Source of the DNA: Saccharibacillus sp. O23
GTDB lineage: Bacteria; Bacillota; Bacilli; Paenibacillales; Paenibacillaceae
Direction of reading: 5' to 3'
Assembly (NCBI RefSeq): GCF_002205895.1
Contig: NZ_NJDE01000009.1
Span: forward strand, 186,001 to 250,000
DNA length: 64,000 nucleotides
Positions 49,602-57,879 of this stretch are shown here, in pieces. The notes beneath the pieces were generated by a model. The model saw only the letters and a list, made by a program, of their open reading frames with translations, had not been told where the DNA came from and searched no databases. Position 1 is the stretch's first letter. Every line of letters begins with the position of its first letter. Position numbers and translations under genes: made by a program.

Positions 49602-50509
49602 CCGTGCACCGTTTCCGCGAAAAGTTCTTCCAGACTCGGTTCGAGCTTCTCGATCCGTTTGGCAGGCAGTTGGTGTTCCGCCAGAATCCGCATGATATCC
49701 AGTATTCCGTCTTCGTCCGATTCTTCGATCCGTGCCGTAAAAGGCGTTTCGATCCGGCTGCGAGGAAAATGCGTTCGGAACCGGGCCAGTTCTTCCGCCG
49801 AACGGAATTCGACTTCCAGCGTATCGATCCGATCGCGTCCGGCCGATTTGACTTGTTCAAGCGTGCCGCTGCGGACGATCTTGCCTTGATGCAGCAGGAC
49901 CAACTCGTCGCAGACGCGCTCGACGTCCGAAAGAATATGCGACGAGAACAAGATCGCGGTCCGTTGTTTGGCAAGCGTCAACAGCTCCAGAATTTCTTTG
50001 CGTCCGAGCGGATCGAGAGCGGAAGTCGGTTCGTCGCAGATCAGCAGCGAAGGATCGTTCAGCAGCGCCTGCGCGATGCCGAGCCGCTGCTTCATGCCTC
50101 GCGAGAAGCCCCGTATCCGCGATGCGGCTTTTTCCAGCCCGACGAGATGCAGCAGTTCCGCGGATTTGCGTTCGATCTGCGCGGCATTCATCCCGGTGAT
50201 TCGCCCGCATAACGCCAAATATTCGCGAGCGGTCATAGATCCGTAGAACTCCGGCACGTCGGGCAGATAGCCGATATGGCGGTTGGTAGGCGTCTGCCCG
50301 AAAGAAACCTTTTCTCCGTTCACCCGAATTTCTCCGTGATCCGCGGGCAGCAGTCCCAAAATCATTTTCATCGTGGTCGTTTTGCCCGCGCCGTTCTGCC
50401 CGATGAATCCGAACAACGTCTGCGGGCTTACCGAGAAACTCACGCCTTCGACGACGGTTCGGCCGCCGAACGATTTGGACACTTTCGACAAGATCAGCGT
50501 ATCGTTCAA
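49598..50509 (-). CDS. ABC transporter ATP-binding protein
   Basis: A 303-residue ATPase with Walker A IGQNGAGKTTTMK, a signature motif in the variant form FSRGMKQRL (SRGM replaces SGGQ, as usual in ABC-2 exporters), Walker B LLICDEPTSALD and an H-loop FSSHIL. The last 80 residues are a C-terminal accessory domain. It overlaps both the PLDc_N gene (4 bases) and the permease gene (4 bases), so the four genes from 51848 to 48831 are translationally coupled. Confidence 0.93.
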   Translation of the reverse strand: MNDTLILSKVSKSFGGRTVVEGVSFSVSPQTLFGFIGQNGAGKTTTMKMILGLLPADHGEIRVNGEKVSFGQTPTNRHIGYLPDVPEFYGSMTAREYLALCGRITGMNAAQIERKSAELLHLVGLEKAASRIRGFSRGMKQRLGIAQALLNDPSLLICDEPTSALDPLGRKEILELLTLAKQRTAILFSSHILSDVERVCDELVLLHQGKIVRSGTLEQVKSAGRDRIDTLEVEFRSAEELARFRTHFPRSRIETPFTARIEESDEDGILDIMRILAEHQLPAKRIEKLEPSLEELFAETVHG

Positions 50510-50727
50510 GCTTCTTCCCTCCCCAGCAGAAAATACAGAATCGGCCCGATGAAGTTCATCCCGACGACCGCAACAACCACCCAGAGCGTCCGGCTGCCGC
50601 GTCTATAAGTGCGGTGCGTCAGAATATGCCGAAGCGTGATCGCCAGCAGCGCAAGCTGCACCGCGAACAGCGGAATCAAGAACGGCAGAAATTCATGCAG
50701 ATCGCTTAGATCGAAATCGAAGTTCAT
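50506..50727 (-). CDS. PLDc_N-domain small membrane protein
   Basis: A 73-residue protein with two membrane helices (LPFLIPLFAVQLALLAITL and LWVVVAVVGMNFIGPILYFL) and the PLDc_N signature ending GPILYFLLGREEA (PF13396). In phospholipase D-type synthases this domain is an N-terminal anchor; as a stand-alone protein it often accompanies ABC-2 exporters. AAAGGAGC precedes the ATG, which overlaps the regulator stop by 4 bases. It is probably an accessory subunit. Confidence 0.85.
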   Translation of the reverse strand: MNFDFDLSDLHEFLPFLIPLFAVQLALLAITLRHILTHRTYRRGSRTLWVVVAVVGMNFIGPILYFLLGREEA

Positions 50728-51848
50728 GTCCGGCTCCTTTCCGTCAAGCTCCGGCGAATGCGGAGAAAGCTCTCGTCTTCTTGCAGCGCGGCGAATGCCG
50801 GATGGGACAAAGCTTGCAGCGCGCTGTCCATGACGACTTTTTTGTCTCTCGGCGCGCCGCTGCCCAGCTCGTATTGTTCGAACCACGATTCGATCGCATC
50901 GAAATAACGATCGCCTTTGAGCATAATCGGTTCTTGATCCGACAGTTTGGCGACGCAGGACGCGTAGCGGGCGAGCCGGTTCAGCGTTTCGTCTTTTTTG
51001 CCGTGCGTCGCGTATACGATCGCGCTTTGCAGATTGAACAAGGCCGATACGTTGGGATGCAGGCTCTCCAGCCGGTAAGCGTCCATGACCTGATCCGTGC
51101 GGCGCATCGTTTCTTCGCAGACGTCGAGTTCGGCGTCGTGAATAGCGATATGCTGCGTCGCGCCGCTTACCAGCGACAGCAGACTGGTGAACATGCTGAT
51201 TTGCGTAAAGCTGTTCGCTTTGTCCGTCTGTCCCGCGATCCGGTAAGCTTGAATCAATAGCGAGTCGCTTTGATTGGATAAACGCAGCGGACTCAGTATG
51301 TCTTCCAGCGTTTCGACGACTTCCAGCGTTTTGCCGAGATGCATATCGACGGAAGCGCGCAGGATGACGGCGTCGTTGCAGAGGCTGATATCGCGGCAAT
51401 CCTCGATGATCCGCCCGCACAATTCGGACAGCGAGCTTAAGATCTCCGTTTGACGTTCCCGTCCTTCCGCGAGCATGAAATGGTTCAGCCACAGCACGCA
51501 CACTTGGAGCAGGAACGGATAGCAGGAATAATATTTTTTGATCAATTCCCGCGTATGTTCCATGACTTCTTCGAACGGAAGTCTCGCGAAATCGGCCGCC
51601 AGATCGCGGTAAATCTTCTGAATTTGTTCCCGGCTGAGCTGCGGCTCGTACCCGAGCAGTTCGTCGATCGTCACGTCGAAGAAAGCTGCCAGAACAGGCA
51701 GGATCAAGATGTCGGGCATGCTTTGTTTGTTTTCCCATTTGGACACGGACGCTTTGGTCACGCCGATAAAATCGGCCAACTGCTCCTGCGTGATTTTTTT
51801 CCGGTGTCTCAAGCTGACGATGTTGGTGGAAAAGTTCAATGAATTCAT
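50724..51848 (-). CDS. XRE-family regulator with helical repeat domain
   Basis: A 374-residue regulator. Residues 8-65 are a Cro/CI-type helix-turn-helix (KKITQEQLADFIGVTKASVS then KWENKQSMPDILILPVLAAF). The remaining 300 residues are all helical with TPR-like periodicity, as in peptide- or ligand-responsive RRNPP-type regulators. It leads the four-gene operon with PLDc_N, ATPase and ABC-2 permease, so it likely controls that exporter in response to a ligand, perhaps an antimicrobial. The ligand is unknown. Confidence 0.88.
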   Translation of the reverse strand: MNSLNFSTNIVSLRHRKKITQEQLADFIGVTKASVSKWENKQSMPDILILPVLAAFFDVTIDELLGYEPQLSREQIQKIYRDLAADFARLPFEEVMEHTRELIKKYYSCYPFLLQVCVLWLNHFMLAEGRERQTEILSSLSELCGRIIEDCRDISLCNDAVILRASVDMHLGKTLEVVETLEDILSPLRLSNQSDSLLIQAYRIAGQTDKANSFTQISMFTSLLSLVSGATQHIAIHDAELDVCEETMRRTDQVMDAYRLESLHPNVSALFNLQSAIVYATHGKKDETLNRLARYASCVAKLSDQEPIMLKGDRYFDAIESWFEQYELGSGAPRDKKVVMDSALQALSHPAFAALQEDESFLRIRRSLTERSRT

Positions 51849-52072
51849 GTGTACCGCCTCCTGAATCTATTATCTCTGCCCGCTCGGAACGGCTCAATGG
51901 ACGGGCGCGATACTTTGCGGGCAGAAATCAACCGCCGGGAAACTCGAACCGCGAATAGACAGAGAGAGCGCAAGAACGGTTCATCCTGTTCCGAGCGTTT
52001 CCGGTAACATAACGGCATAGGTTGGGCTGAAGCGGCGGACGTGTTCTGGAAAGAAAGAGAGGGATCGAAGAC

Positions 52073-53203
52073 ATGAATTCGAGCAAAGAAAAAGACGGCG
52101 GGATCGGCATGACGCCGCGGACGGATGCGGCGAGCCGATCGTCGTCGCTTGCAGCGGCCGCGGAAACGATCAAGCGAAGCGTGGCGGCATACGAAGCAGG
52201 AGACGAAGGACAGGTTCCGTTTTCCGGCGTCGCGCGGATCGGAAACGGCGCGGAAATCGGCGAGGCCGCTTACGGATTCGCCAATCGGAGCGAACGTTCG
52301 GAGAACAAGGCGGATACCCGTTTCGGCATCGCATCGGGCTGCAAGATGTTTACCGCGGTCGCGATCTGCCGATTGGTCGAGCAGGGCAAACTGAGTTTCG
52401 ATACGACGTTGTCGGAAGGAACGGGCCGAGCGTTTCCGCGGTTCGATCCTGCGATCACGGTGCATCATCTGTTGACCCATAGTTCGGGCGTACCGGATTA
52501 TTTCGACGAAGAAGTCATGGACGACTTCGAAGAGTTGTGGCGGGAACGTCCGGTGTACGGCATGACGGAAGTCGAACATTTCCTGCCGCTGTTCGCCGAT
52601 CAGCCGATGAAGTTCAAGCCGGGCGAACGCTTCGCGTACAACAATTCCGGTTATATTCTGCTCGGGTTGATCGTTGAACGCGTCTCGGGCATGCGATTCC
52701 GCGACTATGTGGAGCAGGAAGTGTTCGAGCCGGCCGGGATGCAAGACTCCGGCTACTTCCGCGCCGATCGCCTGCCGGAACGCACTGCGCTCGGATATAT
52801 CGACGACGAAGACGGCTGGCGGACGAATCTGTTCTCGCTGCCGGCCGTGGGCGGCCCGGACGGCGGAGCGTATACGACGGCTTACGATCTGGACAAGTTC
52901 TGGGACGCGCTGCTCAGTCATCGCTTGTTATCCGCGGAGACGACCGAGAAGATGCTGACGCCGCAGATCTATGAAGACGAACGATCGGCGTACGGATACG
53001 GAGTCTGGATCAGGCTGAACGAAGGGAAGATCGACTGCCTGCATCTGATGGGCTTCGATCCCGGCGTCTCGATGGTATCCCGGGTATACGCGGAATCCGG
53101 AACGCGGCTGCATGTGTTGGCGAATATCGACGGCGCGGCTTGGAACGTCGCTTCGGGGATCGAAAGCGAGATCTTACGGAAGACGGGAGGAGAAAGCCGA
53201 TAA
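52073..53203 (+). CDS. Serine hydrolase (beta-lactamase/esterase family)
   Basis: A 376-residue protein of PF00144. The SxxK motif is S88-G-C-K91, followed by FTAVAICRLVEQGKLSFDT. The second motif is the tyrosine in FAYNNSGYILLG (YxN), and the HLLTHSSGVPDY segment is typical. No signal peptide is evident, so it is probably a cytoplasmic esterase or D-aminopeptidase-like enzyme rather than a drug-resistance enzyme. The ATG is preceded by a GAGAGGGA site. It stands alone. Confidence 0.88.
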   Translation: MNSSKEKDGGIGMTPRTDAASRSSSLAAAAETIKRSVAAYEAGDEGQVPFSGVARIGNGAEIGEAAYGFANRSERSENKADTRFGIASGCKMFTAVAICRLVEQGKLSFDTTLSEGTGRAFPRFDPAITVHHLLTHSSGVPDYFDEEVMDDFEELWRERPVYGMTEVEHFLPLFADQPMKFKPGERFAYNNSGYILLGLIVERVSGMRFRDYVEQEVFEPAGMQDSGYFRADRLPERTALGYIDDEDGWRTNLFSLPAVGGPDGGAYTTAYDLDKFWDALLSHRLLSAETTEKMLTPQIYEDERSAYGYGVWIRLNEGKIDCLHLMGFDPGVSMVSRVYAESGTRLHVLANIDGAAWNVASGIESEILRKTGGESR

Positions 53204-53256
53204 GTTCGAACGGACGTTCAGCAGCAGGAAAGACCAAGCCGGATTTATATTCGCCG

Positions 53257-53290
53257 AAAAACCGCTTCGCCGATACGCGAAGCGGTTTTT
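53257..53290 (+). terminator. Terminator of the serine hydrolase gene
   Basis: AAAAACCGCTTCGC and GCGAAGCGGTTTTT form a perfect 14-bp stem with loop CGATAC. Confidence 0.85.
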
Positions 53291-53344
53291 CGTGCAGATT
53301 CGGATACGGTTCTTTGTATAGGGTGCGCGCAGGCTGAACGAAAC

Positions 53345-54583
53345 TCAGATCAATTCCTGCCGATTTTTCAAATACCGGTACAAGACGATGCCGCAGACGG
53401 CGCTGAGCGCGGCGCATAATCCGATAAAGCCGTACCCCGCTTGAAGTCCGCGCAGCAGCCCGACGGAACTCTCCGCGCCGAACGCGTTTTTGACGCCTTC
53501 GATCACGGCTCCGATGACGTAATTCCCGATCACGCTGCCTACGCCCATCAGCGTGACGGTAAACGTGATCGCCGTATCGCTGCCGTGCGGATAACGCCGG
53601 GCGATAAACGCCATGACCGTCGGGTAGATCATCGCGATCCCGATCCCGGCCGCGGCGAACAGAAAAGCGACCCGCTCTCCGCCGAGAATCGCCGCGAACG
53701 TGCACAGCGCGGAGAAACCGGCGAACACGATCAGCGACAGCGTGAACCCGATCCGATCGGTGACGGGGCCGAGCAGCAGCCGGGCCAGCGAGAAACACAA
53801 GAAGAAGATCGATAACAGGCCCGAAGCGGAAACGGTACTCCAGCCGTAGGCTTTTTCCAGAAAGTTGACCAACCAGCCGCCGACCGCAAGTTCCGAGACG
53901 ACGCCGAAAGACAGAATCAACACCATCCACCACAGCGCCGGATCGCGCATCAAAGTCTTGAGCGAAACGCGGTCTTCGTGCGCGATATCGTCGCCCGGGA
54001 AGCGGCTGCGCAGCGCGGTCAGGATGGGAACGACGCACAGCGCGAGCACGACCGCGTACATGCCTCGCCAATCGAGCGTCCAGCCGAATACGGTGACGGA
54101 CATCAGGCCGGTCGCGATCAGCGGAGCCACGGTCGAGCTGAATCCGTAGAAAAAGTGCGACAGATTCATCATGGTTCCGGTGTTCTTGACGAAGATGCGC
54201 GCGCCGAGGATCGCCAGCGCGATCTCCAGCATGCCGTTGCCGATATACATCAGGAAATACGACGAAGCGAATGACAGATAATGATGCGACAGCGCGATCA
54301 GCACGCCGGACAGGACCATCGAACCGAACGCGATGATGCTGACCGCTTTGATGCCCCATTTGCGGACCAGAATCGCGGTGAACGAACAAGCGAGCAGATA
54401 GCCCAGCGCGTTCAGCGAGAGCAGCGTGCCGAGTTGGCCTTCGTTCAGACGGAAATCGAATTGAATGCGGGGAATAGCCGGCCCTTTGATGTTTTCGGAG
54501 AACCCGAATACGATAAAGCCGATAAAGATCGTGGCGAGCTGCCACGCATAGATGCGGTCGATCCCGCCGAAACGCTTTTTCAC
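53345..54583 (-). CDS. MFS transporter, sugar:proton symporter-like
   Basis: A 412-residue, twelve-helix transporter started by GTG. The first half has LATIFIGFIVFGFSENIKGP, then LGTLLSLNALGYLLACSFTA and the RKWGIK loop 2-3. The second half shows GPVTDRIGFTLSLIVFAG. The pattern is closest to the FucP/YfkF-like branch of MFS, but the substrate cannot be told. GGAGAGGAA precedes the start and lies in a long-range inverted repeat (54595-54670). It stands alone. Confidence 0.88.
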   Translation of the reverse strand: MKKRFGGIDRIYAWQLATIFIGFIVFGFSENIKGPAIPRIQFDFRLNEGQLGTLLSLNALGYLLACSFTAILVRKWGIKAVSIIAFGSMVLSGVLIALSHHYLSFASSYFLMYIGNGMLEIALAILGARIFVKNTGTMMNLSHFFYGFSSTVAPLIATGLMSVTVFGWTLDWRGMYAVVLALCVVPILTALRSRFPGDDIAHEDRVSLKTLMRDPALWWMVLILSFGVVSELAVGGWLVNFLEKAYGWSTVSASGLLSIFFLCFSLARLLLGPVTDRIGFTLSLIVFAGFSALCTFAAILGGERVAFLFAAAGIGIAMIYPTVMAFIARRYPHGSDTAITFTVTLMGVGSVIGNYVIGAVIEGVKNAFGAESSVGLLRGLQAGYGFIGLCAALSAVCGIVLYRYLKNRQELI

Positions 54584-54594
54584 GAACAGACTTC

Positions 54595-54670
54595 CTCTCC
54601 GACTTATATAATAATAATTCCATAGTAATCGATAATTATACCTATGAAAATATGATAAAAAATCGGAGAG
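54595..54670 (-). promoter_or_regulatory. Leader inverted repeat covering the MFS ribosome site
   Basis: CTCTCCGA (54595-54602) and TCGGAGAG (54663-54670) are 60 bases apart in the AT-rich leader. In the minus-strand transcript the 3' arm contains the GGAGAG ribosome site of the MFS gene, so the pairing could hide it if transcription starts upstream of 54670. A TATAAT within the loop could start a shorter, unmasked message. Confidence 0.4.
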
Positions 54671-54776
54671 TATAATAATAGAGAAAAAAGTATTGAAGAA
54701 GATAAACCAAAAGGCTGCGAGGAACCGCAGCCGCAGGTTGTGCTCGAAAGTCGCGGAGTCGAAAGGGAGCTAGCCG

Positions 54777-54872
54777 ATTTCGAAAGGCTTAGCGTATGCT
54801 TCCGAGGTGCCTTTCTTCGAAAGGCTTTAGCTCATGCTTCCGAAGTGCCTTTCTTCGAAAGGCTTTAGCTAA
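54777..54872. repeat. Imperfect 38-bp tandem repeat, about 2.5 copies
   Basis: The unit starts TTTCTTCGAAAGGCTTTAGC and ends CATGCTTCCGAAGTGCC. Unit 2 is 54813-54850; unit 1 (to 54812) is slightly diverged with a 1-base gap; unit 3 (54851-54872) is cut off after TTTAGCTA. It lies in the gene-free stretch 54584-55166, which otherwise holds the MFS leader, an inverted repeat and the ogt terminator. Confidence 0.7.
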
Positions 54873-54963
54873 CGGAACGTCGATTCCTTAGCCGTCCGAT
54901 TTTCGTCTTTTTCGGCCGAAAATCCATCCCTTTTCGTTCTAAGCGTCGTCTCGTTCCGTTAGA
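54870..54963. repeat. 11-bp inverted repeat flanking 72 bases
   Basis: CTAACGGAACG (54870-54880) and CGTTCCGTTAG (54953-54963) are perfect inverted copies. The element is too short for an insertion sequence and resembles the small intergenic repeats seen in Paenibacillus-type genomes. An open frame of about 40 codons with protein-like composition follows (to TGA 55069) and may be a gene remnant. Confidence 0.55.
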
Positions 54964-55102
54964 GAACGGAAGTTGATTACGCGCGATCGAATTGAACGGG
55001 GTGATCGATGCGAACGACGTGATGCGGATCGTGGCAGACGATATCGCGGCGGCCGCTTTGGCCGCTTGATCGGCAGGCAAGACGGGCGTCGCTTTTCTTC
55101 CC

Positions 55103-55139
55103 AAAAAACAGGCTGCCGAGAATTTCTCGACAGCCTGTT
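55103..55139 (-). terminator. Terminator of the ada-alkA-ogt operon
   Basis: On the minus strand AACAGGCTG and CAGCCTGTT form the stem with an inner CGAGAA/TTCTCG pairing, followed by TTTTTT. Confidence 0.8.
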
Positions 55140-55166
55140 CGAACGAGTTTGAGGGTTCGAAGTTCG

Positions 55167-55775
55167 CTACACGCCGAAACGTTCTTCGTGGCGCAGCAGC
55201 CATTCTTTGCGCCAGAGCCCGCCGGCGTAGCCGGTCAATTTGCCGCCCGAGCCGATGATGCGGTGGCAGGGCAGCACGATGCTCAGTTTGTTGCGGCCGT
55301 TGGCCGAGCCGACCGCGCGCACGGCCCGCTCGCTGCCGACGGCGACGGCCAGATCTTTGTACGACCGGGAAGCCGCGTAAGGCACGGCGGCCAATTCGGT
55401 CCATACGGAACGCTGGAACGGCGTGCCGTCGAAAGCGTACGGGAAATCGAACTCGCGCCGCTCTCCGCGGAAATATTCCGCCAACTGGCGTCGGCAGTTC
55501 AGCAGCGGCTCGGGAACGTTCGTTTCCGGTTCGCCGCCGCTTGCGCTTGCTTCGGCCTCGGGCGCGAAGGCGTCGGGAAACGGATTGACCGCCGGCCAAC
55601 CGGGCGGCATCGCCGTATCGGCGAACAGAATCGAATAAACGGCATTGTCCGTGCCTTCGATGATCAGCTCGCCCAGCGGCGAGAGGTAGACCAAGCGATG
55701 GAGAGCGGCGGACGGCGCGGCTGCCGGAGCGGCCTGCCGACGGGCAGGCGATGTCAGTGTATCGGATATCGACAT
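55167..55775 (-). CDS. ogt: Methylated-DNA--protein-cysteine methyltransferase
   Basis: A 202-residue suicide repair enzyme. The active site is SIVLPCHRIIGSGGKLTGYA with the acceptor Cys in PCHR, and the helix-turn-helix segment FQRSVWTELAAVPYAASRSY precedes it. It removes O6-alkyl groups from guanine. The N-terminal 90 residues are partly low-complexity. It is the third gene of the adaptive-response operon, 126 bases after alkA. Confidence 0.95.
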   Translation of the reverse strand: MSISDTLTSPARRQAAPAAAPSAALHRLVYLSPLGELIIEGTDNAVYSILFADTAMPPGWPAVNPFPDAFAPEAEASASGGEPETNVPEPLLNCRRQLAEYFRGERREFDFPYAFDGTPFQRSVWTELAAVPYAASRSYKDLAVAVGSERAVRAVGSANGRNKLSIVLPCHRIIGSGGKLTGYAGGLWRKEWLLRHEERFGV

Positions 55776-55901
55776 GACGGTGATCCTCCTGTCAGAAAAT
55801 AAGGATATGCAGAGCGACTGCGAAACGGCGGGCGATCCGCGGTTCGTTTTGATAGGCCGGTTCCGGCGACGACGGTATAAGCCAAACGAGATCGCCGACG
55901 G

Positions 55902-57026
55902 TCAGTTCGTCTTCAACAGCGTTTGCCAGAGATAGAAAACGGCGTACGCTTCGTGGCCGCGCCAGGGGGCGGCGGCTTGAACGATCTCGGCGGGCAGCGG
56001 TTTGCGGCCGAGATTCAGCCCGCTGCGAAGCGCTTGATGCAGTCCGGCGTCGGTCGCCGGGAAAGCGGAGGCCCGCCGCAGGCATTTCATGCCGACGTAA
56101 TCCGCCGTCCAAGCTCCGACGCCGCGGATCGCGAGCAGCGCTTCGCGGGCTTCTTCTTCGCTCGTCTCCGCGAGCGAAGACTTGGAGAGGCGGCCTTCCT
56201 CCATCATCCGCGCGATGCCGATGACGTATTCCGCTTTGCGGCCGGAGAATTGCAGCGGCCGCAGATCGTCAGGCGTCAGCGCGGCAAGGCGCTCGGGCCG
56301 AGGAAACAGGCGATACGGCGCTTCGCCCGGAGCCGTCTCGAAAGGCAGGGCTTCGCCGTAGGTCTCGACGAGCCGCTTCTTCATCGCGTAAGCGAATCCG
56401 AGCGTGATCTGCTGGCCGATGATCGACCAGACCAACGCTTCGAACAGATCGGGAATGCCGATCAGTCTCAGCCCCGCGTGCGCGGCGACCGCAGGCGCGA
56501 GCAGCGCGTCGCGCCGGGCCATCCCGTAGAACGGACGCAGGTCGTCGTCCAGACCGAACCATTCGCGGACGTAGTCCGCGGCCGCCGCGCGCAGCTCCGG
56601 CGTCTCCCCGCCGTGCGGGAAGCCGATGCGCAGCGCGGCGCTCCCGCTCGGCTTCGCATGCGCGGCGACCGCAGGCGCGAGCCGCGCGTCGCGCCGGGCC
56701 GTCTCGCAGAACGGACGCGGGTTCTCGTCCGGCCCGAACCGTTCGCGGCAGGCCGAACCGCCTGCCGCTGTTTCCGCGCGGACGCGTGCCTCGTCCGCAT
56801 CGACGCCGCCGCCTTCGATCGCGGCGACTTCGATCATCGTCGGCCGTCCGCCGAGCACGACGGCCTTGGAGACCCGGCCGTTCGCGATGCGGTGCATGAC
56901 CTCCGCGTCGGAACGGCCCAGATGCTTCAGGCACTCCGCCCAGCTCAGCGGGCCGTTGGCCGCAAGTTCCCGTTCGGCTTCCGCCGCGTTCCCGAACAGC
57001 CGCAATTTCGTCTTGTTTCCCGTCAT
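55902..57026 (-). CDS. alkA: DNA-3-methyladenine glycosylase II with internal duplication
   Basis: A 374-residue base-excision enzyme. The HhH-GPD core includes EALVWSIIGQQITLGFAYAM, the hairpin LLAIRGVGAWTADYVGMKCL and the catalytic Asp region AFPATDAGLHQAL. It excises alkylated bases. Residues about 81-124 and 143-184 are near copies: FGPDENPRPFCETARRDARL against FGLDDDLRPFYGMARRDALL, each followed by APAVAAHA. The offset is exactly 60 codons, showing an in-frame tandem duplication that lengthens the N-terminal region. It overlaps adaA by 4 bases. Confidence 0.92.
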   Translation of the reverse strand: MTGNKTKLRLFGNAAEAERELAANGPLSWAECLKHLGRSDAEVMHRIANGRVSKAVVLGGRPTMIEVAAIEGGGVDADEARVRAETAAGGSACRERFGPDENPRPFCETARRDARLAPAVAAHAKPSGSAALRIGFPHGGETPELRAAAADYVREWFGLDDDLRPFYGMARRDALLAPAVAAHAGLRLIGIPDLFEALVWSIIGQQITLGFAYAMKKRLVETYGEALPFETAPGEAPYRLFPRPERLAALTPDDLRPLQFSGRKAEYVIGIARMMEEGRLSKSSLAETSEEEAREALLAIRGVGAWTADYVGMKCLRRASAFPATDAGLHQALRSGLNLGRKPLPAEIVQAAAPWRGHEAYAVFYLWQTLLKTN

Positions 57027-57667
57027 CGCGCGGCTCTTCCGTTTCCGGCTTTGAGTTCGCGCTCGGGCGCTTTGCGCCGAATCGCTTCGCGGACGATCGG
57101 CGCGCCTTGACTGCGGTATTCGCCCGGCGAACAGTCGTGATGGCGCTTGAACGCTTTATAGAAATTGGACGGCGTACGAAAGCCCGCTTCATAGCAGACT
57201 TCCAGATTGGGCCGTTCGCTGCACCGAAGCAGATGCGCGGCGCGGTCCACGCGGATTTTCTCCAGATACATGCGCGGCGTCTCGCCGGTCTCCTGCTTGA
57301 ACAGCCGCTCCAGATAATAAGCGCTTAATTTGACGTGGTCGGCGATGTCTTTGAGACGCAGGTCTTCCCGGTAATGATCCACGATGAACGAGCGGGCTTC
57401 CAGAATAAAGCCGTTCCACGGCGAATGTTCCACTTCCGGCTGGCATCGTTTGCAAGGACGGTAACCGGCGGCTTCGACTTCGGTCATATGCAGATAGAAT
57501 TCGACGTTTTTCTGTTTGGGCTTGCGCGAACGACAGGACGGGCGGCAGTAGATGCGCGTCGTTTTGACCGCCGTGAAGAACATCCCGTCGTATCTGGCGT
57601 CGCAGGCCATGATCCGCTCCCACATTTCTTCGAAAGAAAGCCGGATCGTTCCGACCGTTCCGTTCAT
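57023..57667 (-). CDS. adaA: Methylphosphotriester-sensing transcriptional activator AdaA
   Basis: A 214-residue protein from ATG 57667, which follows AAAGGAGG. The N-terminal zinc domain has RIYCRPSC and YRPCKRCQ, giving the four Cys, one of which takes a methyl group from DNA phosphotriesters. The C-terminal half is an AraC-type DNA-binding domain (KDIADHVKLSAYYLERLFKQ, then AGFRTPSNFYKAFKRHHD). Methylation turns it into an activator of the operon. It is the first gene, overlapping alkA by 4 bases, with ogt third. Confidence 0.95.
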   Translation of the reverse strand: MNGTVGTIRLSFEEMWERIMACDARYDGMFFTAVKTTRIYCRPSCRSRKPKQKNVEFYLHMTEVEAAGYRPCKRCQPEVEHSPWNGFILEARSFIVDHYREDLRLKDIADHVKLSAYYLERLFKQETGETPRMYLEKIRVDRAAHLLRCSERPNLEVCYEAGFRTPSNFYKAFKRHHDCSPGEYRSQGAPIVREAIRRKAPERELKAGNGRAAR

Positions 57668-57828
57668 CTGCGTTCCTCCTTTCCGATTGCGCCTCTCGCG
57701 CATCTGTATCTATTGTAACAGGCCCGCCGGAGCATGGACTCCTCATTCTTGCGGTCAAGGTCGGACGAGTCTGACCGATGCTGCAAGGCCGGAGATTGAC
57801 GCTGACTTGATGGGTATGCTATCCTCAA

Positions 57829-57849
57829 TAACCGTGATGATTCGTTGTT
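57829..57849 (+). promoter_or_regulatory. Degenerate Zur-like box before the exporter gene
   Basis: The sequence around CCGTGATGATTCGTTG keeps the CGTNATNATT core but has a damaged right half-site compared with the Bacillus Zur consensus. TTGACG at 57797-57802 may be the -35. Evidence is weaker than for the three boxes further on. Confidence 0.35.
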
Positions 57850-57879
57850 TGTAAGAAGCCCTACGGGATGGAGGACGGG

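Noticed and set aside
54777..54872. CRISPR array
   Set aside because: The repeated units are directly adjacent without unique spacers, there are fewer than three, and no cas gene is near.
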